From: a virus
Virus record (IMG/VR): IMGVR_UViG_3300028840_007197
Location: 1 to 64,000 of that record
Strand: one strand, 5' to 3'
Length of the DNA stretch: 64,000 nt
Part shown: piece after piece, positions 1 to 9,279 of the stretch
Numbering within the stretch: the stretch's first letter is position 1
Layout: the number at the start of each line of letters is the position of its first letter
The notes under the pieces: model-generated
What the model was told of the DNA's origin: nothing
Seen by the model: the letters and a program-made list of their open reading frames with translations, nothing else
Database searches by the model: none
Program-made: the position numbers and the translations under genes

Positions 1-3000
1 GAAGGGAGTTGGCCCCTTACAGCAACACCGGCGCTATCAACATTTAATTGACCTAAAATACCTATACCAGATGATATATCACTAATTGCGGTTATTGCAG
101 GACTGTCATTTGTTAAAGCTCTGATCTTACCGTTTACATTTAAACTTAATCCAGCAGAATCTGCAGTACCTATACCAACAGTACTAATTTGAGAAAAGCC
201 ACTTATATAGGCATTACCTTGAACATGCAAATCTGATTGGGGGCTCGCCGTGCCGATACCTAAATACCCAGCAGTAGTTATTCTAACTCTCTCAGTGTTA
301 TCAGGGAGGAAAGCGATATACCCGCCGTTTGTTCCCCAAGTACCAGCAGTAACTGTTCTAATTCTAAAGCCTGCACCGCTTCCTGTTTGACGCTGCATAA
401 GAACATCGGTGCTTCCGATCTCCATATATCGGTCAAAATTAGAAGCTTCAGTAAGCCTTATGATGTCACTGGAAGCTGATGCTCCACCTGTAATTTCTAC
501 TATTCTAGATGGGGCTGATGTTTGGATCCCCAGACTACCGTTTTCTATAAGGACATTACCGGTAGACTTTATAGCCCTGAGAATGAATCCACCAGTAGAG
601 TTACGAACATACAAGCTTGAATTAAATAGATCTACGTCAGTAGATGGAACTGAAGTATTAACGCCTACTCTGTTAGAACTAGTGTTAACCACGAAAATCT
701 GACTATTAGTATCAGAAAATGCTCTTAAACCTCCGAAGACATCAAGACGGTTTGAAGAAGGTTGAGTACCAATACCGGCATAGCCACTTATATAGACAGA
801 ACCTGACTGGTCTACACTGAATACGGTAGAGCTCTCAGAGTTAAATCCTACGAAACAATTGCCCGCAGCATCGGTAACTTGTCCTACGACGGCAGAAGAA
901 TTGCTTTTACCGACTATGGCGGAGGCGGTACTCGTGTTAACTACGGTGAGCGTGGTAAACGGGGCGCTATGGCTAATAGACGCACGTCCATCATCTACGT
1001 AAAGTCTATAAGTAGAACTCGTTGCGCCGATTCCAATATAGCTAAATTCGCTATAACTCAAAGAATAGACAGCACCTTTTTCATTTACACTGAATACGGG
1101 AGAGCCCACAGAGTTAAATCCTACGAAACAGTCTTCCGCAACATCGGTAGCTTGTCCTACGATGTCTCCGAAAACGTGTAACGCGGCTTGAGGATTCGTA
1201 GTCCCGATGCCAAGGCTTCCGCCTGTGAAATAGCTCGAACTGTTCCCATGAATTCGAACTACAACTGAATTATTCCGATAGACGTCTAGAACGCCATCAT
1301 CACTAGAGGCGTAAGCACGAAAGATAACGTCTGCAGAAGCAGAATCTTTAATTTGGAAATTACCTTTAACTTCTAATTTTTCTCCCGGATTAGCTGTTCC
1401 GATACCAACATTATTTCCAATCGTATATGGATAAAGGGCACCTGCTGCCTGGCTCCAATACGTTGAGGAACCTATTGCATTATCCACATAAGTCTTTACT
1501 GACCTCTCCGTAGGTACTGCGCTATAAGAATTACCAGATAATGTATCATCAATAGAGAACTCATTAATTTGAGTACCGACGCCGAGTTTAGCATAGCCAT
1601 TTACCTGTAAATCATATTGAGGAACCGTTGTACCAATACCTAGTTTTTCATCAGTACTCAGGTCACCAGTAAAATGTCCTTTACCCTCTGCCCAGATCGC
1701 ATAGTCCACGTTGTTCTGGCTGTTGACATAGATGCCATACGTCGTGCCGTCAACAGTCCCATCGTAATCTTGGTTTATGTACAGCCCGTAGGCATTGCCA
1801 GCAATCTTCTCTGTGGAAGTTGCGGTCGTCTGGTCGATATTCAAATACAATCCATAGACGCTGCTGCCAACATCTCCATCAGGGTCCACATTGATATATT
1901 GACCGTAGATATTACCATTTATTACGTGGGGAGTCTCCTGGTCGATATTCAGATACGCGCCAACAGCATCGCCAGTGATGGTCCCGGCGTTAAGGTCGAG
2001 ATAACCGTAGAATGCACGGGCGTTCTGATTCTCTACTCCAGCCGTACCAACAGAACCATTGTTATGTGCAAATGTCGCATAGTTTACATTTACATATCCG
2101 ATATTCCCGCTAGACTGATTGTAGTCGAACTTGGCATAATTGATAATCACATCGTCATTTCGGTCGGTGGCACCGCCGGTCTTCTCAATGTCATACCAGA
2201 TGCCGTAGTGATGCGTGGTCCACTCTTGCCCTGTGCGATCAAGGTGGATGCCCTTGACATCGGAGTGAGGCGTTGTGCCGCCCAGGGTGATTTTGCCACC
2301 CAGTACAGCATTTTTCGCCACACTTAAACCGCCATCCGTCTGCAAAGAGCCGTTCGTGGTAGTCGTGGCATCGATGGTGTCCTTGACATTTATTTTTCCA
2401 GCAAAGGTCGCTAGACCGTCAACGTCTACGCGCAATTTTTCTGTGCTATCAGGCATCAGCGAGATATACCCACCACCGCTACCCCAACTTCCCGCGTTGG
2501 CGGTGCGCAGTCGCAGACCAACATTCGACGCATTCTGACGCTGTATAAGAACATCAGTGCTTCCGATCTCCATATATCGGTCAAAATTAGAAGCTTCAGT
2601 AAGCCTTATGATGTCACTGGAAGCTGATGCTCCACCTGTAATTTCTACTATTCTAGATGGGGCTGATGTTTTTATCCCGAGACTACCGTTTTGAATTATA
2701 ATATTTCCAACGGTGGCAACAAGAGCGGATCCACTCCCGGAATTATCAATACGAATCACAGGCTCCGTCGAACCACCTGTAAGCTGCTTAGCTATGAGTG
2801 CTGGCTGATTAGATATTTGATCTATCTGAACCTGATCAGTTGTGAGAAGCTCCGTATTAATAACGGTAAGAGTACCATTAACGGAAAGATTATTACTTAT
2901 GGTGGCATCATTCAGATAACTGTTACCTGATACGGAGAGACTACTAATTGTAGAATCTCCTACAAACTTGGAATTTCCCCAAACATTGAAAAGATGAGTC

Positions 3001-3419
3001 GGATCAGTAGTGTTTATGCCGATTCTATCATTGGCCTGATTATAGTAAATTTTATCGGCATAAGTTATAGTGTCAGTATCATTCCATACTGTTAAAAAAT
3101 TACTTACTCCGCTACCATCTACCCCTAAACCTGTTACACCTTGGATACCTGTATGACCACGGAGACCAGTAATACCTTGGATACCCATAACACCTGTATT
3201 ACCTTGAGCACCCGTAAAGCCCCGGATCCCGGTCTGACCCTGGATACCCGTTGCTCCAACGCCTGTTACACCCTGGACACCCGTCGCACCGGCTACTCCT
3301 TCAAGGATGGCTTGCTCTATGGTCTTTGATGACCCTAGACGATAGGGGATGTGTTCAGCGGTAAGAGAATCGGGATTGTTCGGGTCGAGCTGTATCCAAC
3401 GGCGTTTGGTCTTAGCCAT
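1..3419 (-). CDS. tail fibre protein, 3' end outside window
   Basis: This frame is open from an ATG at 3419 to the left window edge (about 1139 codons, no stop), so the C-terminus is missing. After a 40-residue head there is a collagen-like Gly-X-Y stretch (about residues 44-104). A long beta-rich shaft follows, with recurring GIGT-type turns followed by a short L-x-V-x-G strand, typical of trimeric phage fibres that often end in an S74-type chaperone (end not visible). Residues about 295-580 form a module with repeated Y-G-x-Y-[LIV]-N units. The start has a GGGGG ribosome site six bases upstream. Role: host recognition or side fibre at the virion surface. Near-identical internal repeats and a change in base composition suggest mosaic evolution. 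Being a fibre is well supported; its exact place on the virion is not. Confidence 0.85.
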   Translation of the reverse strand, partial: MAKTKRRWIQLDPNNPDSLTAEHIPYRLGSSKTIEQAILEGVAGATGVQGVTGVGATGIQGQTGIRGFTGAQGNTGVMGIQGITGLRGHTGIQGVTGLGVDGSGVSNFLTVWNDTDTITYADKIYYNQANDRIGINTTDPTHLFNVWGNSKFVGDSTISSLSVSGNSYLNDATISNNLSVNGTLTVINTELLTTDQVQIDQISNQPALIAKQLTGGSTEPVIRIDNSGSGSALVATVGNIIIQNGSLGIKTSAPSRIVEITGGASASSDIIRLTEASNFDRYMEIGSTDVLIQRQNASNVGLRLRTANAGSWGSGGGYISLMPDSTEKLRVDVDGLATFAGKINVKDTIDATTTTNGSLQTDGGLSVAKNAVLGGKITLGGTTPHSDVKGIHLDRTGQEWTTHHYGIWYDIEKTGGATDRNDDVIINYAKFDYNQSSGNIGYVNVNYATFAHNNGSVGTAGVENQNARAFYGYLDLNAGTITGDAVGAYLNIDQETPHVINGNIYGQYINVDPDGDVGSSVYGLYLNIDQTTATSTEKIAGNAYGLYINQDYDGTVDGTTYGIYVNSQNNVDYAIWAEGKGHFTGDLSTDEKLGIGTTVPQYDLQVNGYAKLGVGTQINEFSIDDTLSGNSYSAVPTERSVKTYVDNAIGSSTYWSQAAGALYPYTIGNNVGIGTANPGEKLEVKGNFQIKDSASADVIFRAYASSDDGVLDVYRNNSVVVRIHGNSSSYFTGGSLGIGTTNPQAALHVFGDIVGQATDVAEDCFVGFNSVGSPVFSVNEKGAVYSLSYSEFSYIGIGATSSTYRLYVDDGRASISHSAPFTTLTVVNTSTASAIVGKSNSSAVVGQVTDAAGNCFVGFNSESSTVFSVDQSGSVYISGYAGIGTQPSSNRLDVFGGLRAFSDTNSQIFVVNTSSNRVGVNTSVPSTDVDLFNSSLYVRNSTGGFILRAIKSTGNVLIENGSLGIQTSAPSRIVEITGGASASSDIIRLTEASNFDRYMEIGSTDVLMQRQTGSGAGFRIRTVTAGTWGTNGGYIAFLPDNTERVRITTAGYLGIGTASPQSDLHVQGNAYISGFSQISTVGIGTADSAGLSLNVNGKIRALTNDSPAITAISDISSGIGILGQLNVDSAGVAVRGQLP
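389..544 (-). repeat. direct repeat copy A inside the fibre gene
   Basis: This 156-base segment is nearly identical (about five mismatches by eye) to 2537-2692 in the same orientation and reading frame. It encodes a shaft unit containing the peptide [14 protein letters not shown]. The match stops abruptly at the end near 389. Confidence 0.9.
2537..2692 (-). repeat. direct repeat copy B inside the fibre gene
   Basis: Second copy of the 156-base repeat. Directly after it in translation order (below 2537) the protein stays similar to the sequence after copy A, but the DNA becomes much richer in G+C and diverges. This is what recombination at the repeat edge would leave. Confidence 0.9.
3108..3290 (-). 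repeat. collagen-like Gly-X-Y coding repeat
   Basis: About 20 near-continuous triplets of the form G-[IVAQ]-[QT], for example GIQGVTG, lie just behind the fibre N-terminus. In phage fibres such stretches form a trimeric neck. The codons are degenerate, so the repeat is clearer in protein than in DNA. Confidence 0.85.
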
Positions 3420-3561
3420 TAATGGCCCCCAGTTTTTTGTCGGGTATCGTCCCGAATATGTCCCACTGAGGAAAAGCGGAGATGTAGATAGATTGTATTT
3501 CTAGTCTTTATCCCGTTCCTGTGACAGCCACTCTCAGAAGAGAAAGACGGCTACCACCATA
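3420..3561 (-). promoter_or_regulatory. fibre gene leader with hairpin
   Basis: This 142-base gap between the DUF4031 gene and the fibre holds the fibre ribosome site (3426-3430) and a small hairpin with stem TCGGG/CCCGA at 3440-3455. The run of T beside the hairpin lies on the wrong side for a terminator of leftward transcription. No convincing promoter was found. Confidence 0.35.
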
Positions 3562-3846
3562 TTAAAGACGGGCCGGGGTCTTCTCCTTAAACCATGTCCT
3601 TAAAGAATATTCAACGGCCCCCATTTCAAGAGCCTTAGCCCTCCTTATAGGCACTAAATCATAATGGGGCAATCTTTTATGGTCCTGAAACCAGGACCTC
3701 TTCATTCCGATTTTATCGGCAAACTCATGCAGTTCCTCTAAGCTGTCTGCCCATAGATGGCACCAGTAATGCCCAAGACGATTACCTAGACTCGAATTAT
3801 GGGCCATAGGGTATTTTACAATATTATCGACATACACCATAGGCAA
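3562..3846 (-). CDS. DUF4031-family protein
   Basis: A 94-residue protein. It starts with a VYVDN strand, then has the pattern C-H-L-W-A-D-S, EELHEFADKIG, K-R-S-W-F-Q and H-Y-D-L, followed by R-R-A-K-A near the end. This order matches DUF4031 (PF13223), a small family of unknown function common in phages and actinobacteria. The conserved His, Asp and Tyr residues are suggestive but no activity is known. It is the first leftward gene from the AT-rich divergent control region and lies upstream of the fibre in the same direction. The ribosome site is weak. Confidence 0.7.
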   Translation of the reverse strand: MPMVYVDNIVKYPMAHNSSLGNRLGHYWCHLWADSLEELHEFADKIGMKRSWFQDHKRLPHYDLVPIRRAKALEMGAVEYSLRTWFKEKTPARL

Positions 3847-3868
3847 AAATTTCCCTATTTATAACTAA

Positions 3869-3897
3869 TTGAAAATAAATAAGTTATAATATATAAT
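3869..3897 (+). promoter_or_regulatory. sigma-70-like promoter for the rightward operon
   Basis: TTGAAA (3869-3874), a 17-base spacer and TATAAT (3892-3897) lie in an AT-rich divergent region. A second TATAAT (3930-3935) lies closer to the first gene but lacks a good -35. The predicted transcript starts near 3904 and would enter the operon beginning at 3951. Confidence 0.7.
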
Positions 3898-3950
3898 CAG
3901 AACTACTTTAGAAATGGCCCATTTTCCTGTATAATAGATAAGGAGGTGAC

Positions 3951-4328
3951 ATGCAGGTACTAGTCATAGATGAATTCAGCAAGGCCCGGATTGAACGCCT
4001 GAAACAATATGCTGAAAACAATCCCCTCACTCTTCAGGATGTCCTGGACACCTTAGAGGGCAAAAAGGAACCTATTGGTGATAACCAACACCATGTAATC
4101 TTCCTATTCAATGATTTTAGGGTCGTATACTCCATTGAACAACAACCCGAAGGAACATTCAGACACATAAGTGTCTCACTGACAGATACTGATAAACTTC
4201 CGAGCCTTCAAGCTTTCGAATTTATCCTTGAAGCCTTCGGAATGCCCGATACCGCCAACTGCGTTAATATGTGGATAGAGGGTCATAGCTCGATAAACGT
4301 CCTCGCGGAGTTAGATGGTGTATACTAA
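3951..4328 (+). CDS. hypothetical protein, first gene of rightward operon
   Basis: A 125-residue protein of no family I recognise. The start is certain: a perfect AGGAGGTGA (3941-3949) lies one base before ATG in the listed register, and a strong promoter lies just upstream. The sequence looks like a small alpha/beta fold with strand patterns HHVIFLF and FRVVYSI, and no signal peptide or membrane helix. Its 3' end overlaps the next start by 14 bases, implying coupled translation. Position directly behind the promoter suggests an early gene, which is inference. Confidence 0.75.
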   Translation: MQVLVIDEFSKARIERLKQYAENNPLTLQDVLDTLEGKKEPIGDNQHHVIFLFNDFRVVYSIEQQPEGTFRHISVSLTDTDKLPSLQAFEFILEAFGMPDTANCVNMWIEGHSSINVLAELDGVY

Positions 4329-4518
4329 GGAATCACTTATAGAAGCCTTGAGTAGCATTATTCCAAAAGACCACTGGGGAGATGAGATGCTCCCCAGAGT
4401 CGTATCCAGAGTCATTGAAAAGATATTTATAGAAAATTTGCCTACGAACACGAACATCGAAATCATTCGGCATGCAGCGAAGGACTTGTATATAGAGGGC
4501 TATTTCAAATTCTCTTAA
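4315..4518 (+). CDS. small hypothetical protein
   Basis: A 67-residue, probably helical protein. Its ATG lies inside the end of the preceding gene (14-base overlap) and its stop is only four bases before the next ATG, so it is a plausible link in the operon. No motif is recognised. The overlapping opposite-strand frame is rejected because it breaks the operon. Confidence 0.5.
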   Translation: MVYTKESLIEALSSIIPKDHWGDEMLPRVVSRVIEKIFIENLPTNTNIEIIRHAAKDLYIEGYFKFS

Positions 4519-4522
4519 TATT

Positions 4523-5173
4523 ATGAAAAAAAGACCATTAAACTCCAAGAAGATTATCGTTGATGCCTTGAAACATCACCATACGATGTCCAGAGCTGCA
4601 AGGCACCTGGGAGTCACTCGAATGGCCGTTTCCTATGCCGTGCAGCGCTTCAATATTCCTTATGATGCTGAAGCGGCACGACTGAAAGTTCTGTTCGATA
4701 AAAAACTGAATAAACAACGTGACGCGCTTATCCTCAAAAAAGCCCTACAAGGCAAGTCCGTAACTGATATCTCTTCTGAGGTCGCGTGCCCTTATCATGT
4801 CGTTTCAACGGTATTAAGAAGAGAGCGCCTATTCATCACCGACCGTAAAAACATGGCATATCTTAAAATATATCAGCTTTATCTTAAAGGATTAAAAATA
4901 AAAGACATATCGGATAGTATTGGGATGGAATTTACGAGTGTGCCTCGAATTATACGGATCCTTTTCTTTGGTGACGGACTCAGAAGAGGACAGCACCGCC
5001 GTTATCTCAATAAGGAAATGGTGCTAAAGTGTTCATGTAAAAAGAAGCTAACAGAGCCTCTCAGCGTTACAAGGACATACTATCTCAAGACAGGTAACGG
5101 TGGGCCTGATTGGATGGGAAGATACAGACGCCAAGACGGATATTTTACTCCCAGAGGTTTACCTGCGGGATAG
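4523..5173 (+). CDS. multi-helix-turn-helix DNA-binding protein
   Basis: A 216-residue basic protein. Residues about 18-40 (SRAARHLGVTRMAVSYAVQR) form a classic helix-turn-helix. Two more HTH-like segments follow, around VTDISSEVACPYHVVSTVL and IKDISDSIGMEFTSVPRIIR. The C-terminal 50 residues are basic and carry a C-S-C pair. Three consecutive HTH units resemble transposase- or Homeodomain-like DNA-binding arrays without any catalytic domain. Role: probable transcription or packaging-related DNA binder, inferred. It lies just upstream of the DNA methylase. Confidence 0.65.
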   Translation: MKKRPLNSKKIIVDALKHHHTMSRAARHLGVTRMAVSYAVQRFNIPYDAEAARLKVLFDKKLNKQRDALILKKALQGKSVTDISSEVACPYHVVSTVLRRERLFITDRKNMAYLKIYQLYLKGLKIKDISDSIGMEFTSVPRIIRILFFGDGLRRGQHRRYLNKEMVLKCSCKKKLTEPLSVTRTYYLKTGNGGPDWMGRYRRQDGYFTPRGLPAG

Positions 5174-5267
5174 TACTCCGGCATTCAAATAGAAAAAATC
5201 TAATGACGTGAGTCTGAACTGAGTTACCAAGATAGAGTGTACCGCATTCAATAAGAAAGAATTCTAC

Positions 5268-6071
5268 ATGACTTCACGTATTCGGTCTGTCCTGAAATGG
5301 CCCGGTGGAAAATTCCGGATGCTCGATGCTATCCTTGAAATGCTGCCGACAGGAAAGAGGCTCGTCGAACCTTTCGCCGGGGGTGGGGCTCTTTTCCTGA
5401 ACTCCCAATTCAAATCTTATCTCATAAACGACATCAACCAGGATCTGATTTCCTTCTATAATGCCGTCAAAACGGGCGGTACGGCGTTTATAGAAGCATG
5501 TAAGTCATGCTTCAGCGAAGAAAACAACAACAAGGATAAGTTTTTCCAGTTAAGAGACCTGTTCAATAAAGGAAATCCCAGGCCACCCGAACTATTTTTG
5601 TATCTCAATCGACATGGCTTCAACGGCTTATGCAGATACAACCAGAAGGAAGAATTCAATGTTCCCTTCGGAGATTATGAAAAGCCCTATTTCCCTGAGA
5701 TGGAGCTGAAGTATCTCTATAAGCTCAGTAAAAAGGTACGCTTCACCTGCAATGATTTCAGGATAACCTTTAAAAATCTCAGACCGGGTGATGTCGTGTA
5801 CTGCGATCCGCCTTTTCTTCCTCTTTCACCGACATCGAACTTCACGTCATTCTCGGCGGGAGGATTCACTATTGATGACCAGATAGACCTTGCACATAGG
5901 GCCGAAACGGCCCCTGTACCGGTACTTATTTCTAATCATGATGTACCTATGGCAAGAGACATATTCTCAAAGGCCACGGTCATCAATTCAGTTCCTTGTA
6001 GGCGCTCTATCGCTGCGAGTGGAAACTCCAGGGGTAAGGTCAATGAGCTCTTAGCCTTATATGCAAAGTAG
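5268..6071 (+). CDS. dam: Dam-like DNA adenine-N6 methyltransferase
   Basis: A 267-residue protein of the usual Dam length. The N-terminal KWPGGK motif and motif I EPFAGGGALF (residues 34-43) bind S-adenosylmethionine. NRHGFNGLCRYN (114-125) and the catalytic DPPF (180-183) follow; Dam enzymes usually have DPPY, and F is a known conservative variant in the wider family. It would transfer a methyl group to adenine N6, probably in a short palindrome such as GATC, to protect phage DNA from restriction or mark it for replication or packaging. No cognate nuclease gene is adjacent, so it is an orphan methylase. A 94-base gap precedes it with no strong ribosome site. Confidence 0.92.
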   Translation: MTSRIRSVLKWPGGKFRMLDAILEMLPTGKRLVEPFAGGGALFLNSQFKSYLINDINQDLISFYNAVKTGGTAFIEACKSCFSEENNNKDKFFQLRDLFNKGNPRPPELFLYLNRHGFNGLCRYNQKEEFNVPFGDYEKPYFPEMELKYLYKLSKKVRFTCNDFRITFKNLRPGDVVYCDPPFLPLSPTSNFTSFSAGGFTIDDQIDLAHRAETAPVPVLISNHDVPMARDIFSKATVINSVPCRRSIAASGNSRGKVNELLALYAK

Positions 6072-6122
6072 CGTCAGATGGACAATAAATGCGAAAAACT
6101 TACAACCTTAAGGAGTCTTTCA

Positions 6123-6275
6123 ATGGCGAAGAAGAAAGTGGACGTTAAGACAAAGGGATGCTCAAACTGTGCCCGTATGAAGTTTGTGAAAGAAGACGAT
6201 CGCTGTCCTAAGCTGCTCTCATGCGTCGTGCATGCAAAGCCTGGACAGGAGTTCAAGCACTATATACCTGCATAA
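6123..6275 (+). CDS. small cysteine-containing protein
   Basis: A 50-residue basic protein. The longer frame from 6078 is rejected because AGGAG (6111-6115) sits seven bases before the ATG at 6123. It has a K-K-K N-terminus and C-S-N-C, C-P and S-C residues that could bind one zinc ion. Function unknown. Its stop is eight bases before the next gene. Confidence 0.55.
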   Translation: MAKKKVDVKTKGCSNCARMKFVKEDDRCPKLLSCVVHAKPGQEFKHYIPA

Positions 6276-6283
6276 GGTTCACC

Positions 6284-6505
6284 ATGGTTAAGGTCGTTGA
6301 AGGAGTAGAGGGTTACTGGCACTATCATCTATCTGAGACAGGTATCTCGGGGCATCCGGCTCTATGTGGTAATAAAAGGGTCATGCATACCGAGATACCT
6401 CTCTCGACTTGGGGTAAAAAGAGCCATCTGAACGAAAAGTATTGTTTGGAGTGCGAGAAGAAAGCTGGTTCGAAGTGTCCTTCAAGTACCAGGTCCAACG
6501 GCTAA
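6284..6505 (+). CDS. small zinc-ribbon-like protein
   Basis: A 73-residue protein. The ATG at 6284 with AAGG upstream is preferred over a longer frame. It has H-Y-H near the start and C-L-E-C plus a later Cys at the end, and an A-L-C-G motif in the middle, giving a plausible treble-clef or zinc-ribbon arrangement. Function unknown. Its end overlaps the start region of the RNA ligase gene. Confidence 0.5.
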   Translation: MVKVVEGVEGYWHYHLSETGISGHPALCGNKRVMHTEIPLSTWGKKSHLNEKYCLECEKKAGSKCPSSTRSNG

Positions 6506-7824
6506 ACCCTCATGAGATGATCCTCGAAAGAGGAGTAAAGAAGCCTATAAGGGCCTTTATGAATGAGGCCTTATATGAGGCTTCTGAAGAGGAAATGTGG
6601 CGTCAGGCTGCCTGGGCCACAACCATACCCTCTGTCGAGTCCGTCGTCATAACTCCTGATGCCCATGCAGGAGCTGGGGTACCAATCGGTCTAGTGGTTG
6701 CTACCAAAGACTATGTCGCCCCTTGTGCAGCAGGGTACGATATATCCTGCGGCATGCTTTCTATGCGTACAAGCCTCATTGCTGAGAACATAAAGGATAA
6801 AATCATCAGGCGTTCCTGGATGCAGGAAGTGGAAAGCCGAGTGGCCTGCGGTTTAGGGGGTCATCGTGTAGACGGTCAGATCAGAATCAATGGTAATCTC
6901 TTTGAGGAGATACTTCAAAATGGTATACTGGCTCTTGATGCCCCCCAGAATATTCGAGGTCGCTTCGAACGAACACATCATATAGTGAAGAGATATGTTC
7001 GATTTAAGAAAGCGGCAGACCGTGGAATGCCCGAGCTGGCCAGTCTGGGGTCTGGAAACCATTTCCTTGAACTCCAACAGGACCAGAAAGGAACCGTATG
7101 GATTATGATCCACACGGGGTCTCGTGGATATGGGCACCAGGTAGCAACCGAATTCTTCAACAGAGGCTTTGAGTGGTGGAACCAAAGTCACCCCAACGAG
7201 ATACTCGGAAAAGGTCAGAAGGAACTCGTTTCCTTTCCAGTGGATTCTGAGATCGGTCAGGACTATCTCAATGCCATGAATCAGGCTGCTAACTACGCCA
7301 TAGTGAACAGATACCTCATCGCTAAAGCAGTAATAGAGGCCACGGAGAAGGTATTTAAGAGCACCCCGGAGATACTCTATGAAATAAGCCACAACCTCGT
7401 TCAATACGAGGGTGGCCTCTGGGTACATAGAAAGGGTGCCACAAGGGCCCTACCGGCCGGTCATGAGCTTCTTAAGGGATCTATTTTTGAGACCACCGGT
7501 CACCCTGTTCTGATTCCAGGCAGCATGGGTACTTCATCTGCTATTCTTACTCCAAAGGATAGCGAAAAATCCCTGCACAGCGTTAACCATGGCTGTGGAA
7601 GGGTAATGTCTCGCGGTCGGGCAAAACGGACTTTTGCCCAGGATGTCCTGAATAAAGAGATGGACGACATGGATATCCTCTATAACAGCAGGAATGTTCC
7701 TATTGATGAGTCCTTGCACTGTTATAAGGATATCGATGAGGTCCTCTCTACCGTTGAGGGAGCAGAACTTGCGATTACGGATATAAGGCTCTATCCAAGA
7801 GCCGTTATCAAGGGGGAGAGTTGA
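6442..7824 (+). CDS. rtcB: RtcB-family RNA ligase
   Basis: A 460-residue protein if translation starts at TTG 6442; ATG 6517 (435 residues) is the alternative, and neither has a good ribosome site. Family motifs occur in order: DAHAGAGVPIG (73-83), GYDISCGM with the manganese-binding Cys103, LGSGNHFLEL, HTGSRGYG, SHNL, the HRKGATRA segment containing the His that is guanylylated in RtcB, IPGSMGT and the final HGCGR. RtcB joins 2',3'-cyclic phosphate or 3'-phosphate RNA ends to 5'-OH ends using GTP and Mn2+. In a phage it most likely repairs tRNAs cut by host anticodon nucleases. The polynucleotide-kinase-like and macro-domain genes downstream support an RNA-repair role. Confidence 0.95.
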   Translation: MFGVREESWFEVSFKYQVQRLNPHEMILERGVKKPIRAFMNEALYEASEEEMWRQAAWATTIPSVESVVITPDAHAGAGVPIGLVVATKDYVAPCAAGYDISCGMLSMRTSLIAENIKDKIIRRSWMQEVESRVACGLGGHRVDGQIRINGNLFEEILQNGILALDAPQNIRGRFERTHHIVKRYVRFKKAADRGMPELASLGSGNHFLELQQDQKGTVWIMIHTGSRGYGHQVATEFFNRGFEWWNQSHPNEILGKGQKELVSFPVDSEIGQDYLNAMNQAANYAIVNRYLIAKAVIEATEKVFKSTPEILYEISHNLVQYEGGLWVHRKGATRALPAGHELLKGSIFETTGHPVLIPGSMGTSSAILTPKDSEKSLHSVNHGCGRVMSRGRAKRTFAQDVLNKEMDDMDILYNSRNVPIDESLHCYKDIDEVLSTVEGAELAITDIRLYPRAVIKGES

Positions 7825-8091
7825 TTGATATGTCTTCTGTGTTCCAGGGAATCAGCATTCAAGGAACACTTTGAAAAGCATCATCTGACTCCCAGATGTA
7901 AAAAGGGGAAGAGAACTATCGATGTCTGCATAGATTGCGGTAACCAGATACACAAACTTTTCACGATTAAAGAACTATGTGCCCTTAATACTTTGGATCT
8001 CTTATTGAATCATCCTAGGGTGAAAAAATGGTCCTTATGGGTTAAAAATAGACCCATAGGCATATGTATGAAGTCCAAAAAGAAACGCTAG
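7825..8091 (+). CDS. small HNH-type protein
   Basis: An 88-residue protein starting at TTG directly after the rtcB stop; AGGGGGAG (7811-7818) supports the start. It has CLLC, then E-K-H-H-L-T-P-R, then C-I-D-C-G-N-Q-I-H, which is the Cys4/His pattern of a compact HNH fold. The C-terminal half (N-H-P-R-V-K-K-W) matches the ending of a widespread small bacterial HNH protein. It may nick DNA or RNA using a divalent metal; homing activity is possible but there is no disrupted gene beside it. Operon position suggests it is co-expressed with the RNA ligase. Confidence 0.75.
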   Translation: MICLLCSRESAFKEHFEKHHLTPRCKKGKRTIDVCIDCGNQIHKLFTIKELCALNTLDLLLNHPRVKKWSLWVKNRPIGICMKSKKKR

Positions 8092-8100
8092 GGGAGAGGG

Positions 8101-8802
8101 ATGCTACCTCTTAAGGGAAGAGACATCATAGTTACGTCTGGGGGGACCCGAGAGTATATCGATGATGTCCGGGTAATGACCAACATCAGTACGGGTAAAC
8201 TCGGGGCCAACATAGCACAGTCTCTTCATGACCTGGGTGCTACGGTACATTATATCCACGGAGTGGGGGCTAAGATACCGAATATTGAGGGTATTCATCT
8301 TTATCAGGTTTCATCAGCCAATGACCTCTTAAACTCACTCAGGGGGGTCATCAATTCGTGTCGTAAATGGGGCAGCCCCGTTTTCAGCGTGATACATGCT
8401 ATGGCAGTATCGGATTTTTCGTTCAAGAGGGACAGTGCCGTCAAATGCAAATCCGATAGTGCTGAGGATTTTATCGAGTACATGCGTCGCACCATCACGA
8501 AAAACCCGAAGATAATCTCCTCCATCAAATCGTTGGAACCCAGTACAGTCCTCATAGGTTTCAAGTTTGAGGTGGGGGCTGATATATCTACTCTAGCAGA
8601 CCTTGCTCATAAATCTATTGAAAAGAACCATTGTGACCTCGTGGTAACCAACGATAAAGTAGAAATGGTCAAAAAGGGAGAACACATAGCCCATCTCTTT
8701 TTTTCCGACCATATGCACAACCTTGGATTCGTTGATTTCACGGTAAGTGGCAAAGATAGAATCGCGGACCACATTGCTGCAACTCTAGCTATGCTGAAAT
8801 GA
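8101..8802 (+). CDS. coaB: stand-alone CoaB-like (phosphopantothenoylcysteine synthetase) domain
   Basis: A 233-residue protein with AGGGGAGAGGG immediately before ATG. It begins with a Rossmann strand and TSGGTREYIDDVR followed by TNISTGKLG, the nucleotide-binding signature of the CoaB half of bacterial Dfp. LIGFKFE and K-N-H-C-D-L-V-V-T-N-D further on match the dimerisation and active-site segments. CoaB joins 4'-phosphopantothenate to cysteine with CTP for coenzyme A synthesis. The CoaC decarboxylase half is absent here; stand-alone CoaB exists in some bacteria and eukaryotes. Its use by a phage is unknown: boosting CoA or a related nucleotide-transfer reaction are both possible. Confidence 0.85.
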   Translation: MLPLKGRDIIVTSGGTREYIDDVRVMTNISTGKLGANIAQSLHDLGATVHYIHGVGAKIPNIEGIHLYQVSSANDLLNSLRGVINSCRKWGSPVFSVIHAMAVSDFSFKRDSAVKCKSDSAEDFIEYMRRTITKNPKIISSIKSLEPSTVLIGFKFEVGADISTLADLAHKSIEKNHCDLVVTNDKVEMVKKGEHIAHLFFSDHMHNLGFVDFTVSGKDRIADHIAATLAMLK

Positions 8803-8856
8803 GCGCACTTCTGCCACCATTAAATCCAGTGCCCCCAATCCCCCTTTGGAGTGAGA

Positions 8857-9276
8857 ATGATCAGAAATGATTTCATAAACGGGGGGTTTCCTATATGTTC
8901 AAGGAATCCCGTCATATGCGTAACCAATGAAGGTAAGGTATTCGTATCCTACGACCGCCTTACACTCATTAAAACACTCAGCCAGCCCGGAATCATAAAG
9001 TGTCTTGGTGTCTGGCCAGGAAAACAGAATACCGACCTCTTTCCCTTATCCCCGGAGGCATATTCTAAGATAGCCCCTCCCGAGGACAACAGGGATATAG
9101 ATGATTGTACGGACATTCAGATACACTGCAACAAAAACGGTGAGCTACTAGAAGTATCTTATCTTCCAGCGGGGTCCTCTACGAGGAAGACCTCAAAGAA
9201 ACCGTTAGCAGCGAACCTCGCTGACTATATTATTTCTTTAGGTCTGATCCATAAGGTTATCTACGATAAGGATTAA
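8857..9276 (+). CDS. hypothetical protein
   Basis: A 139-residue protein. GGAG at 8847-8850 supports the ATG at 8857, two codons inside a longer GTG-initiated frame. It has strands such as VICVTNEGKVFVSY and a polar middle; no known motif, signal or membrane segment. The end is three bases before the next gene, so it belongs to the same operon. Confidence 0.6.
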   Translation: MIRNDFINGGFPICSRNPVICVTNEGKVFVSYDRLTLIKTLSQPGIIKCLGVWPGKQNTDLFPLSPEAYSKIAPPEDNRDIDDCTDIQIHCNKNGELLEVSYLPAGSSTRKTSKKPLAANLADYIISLGLIHKVIYDKD

Positions 9277-9279
9277 AAA

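Noticed and set aside
3420-3561. Intrinsic terminator between the DUF4031 and fibre genes
   Set aside because: The TCGGG/CCCGA hairpin is followed by A, not T, in the direction of transcription.
6853-7428. 191-codon minus-strand frame inside rtcB
   Set aside because: Antisense of a conserved enzyme; composition follows the RtcB codons.
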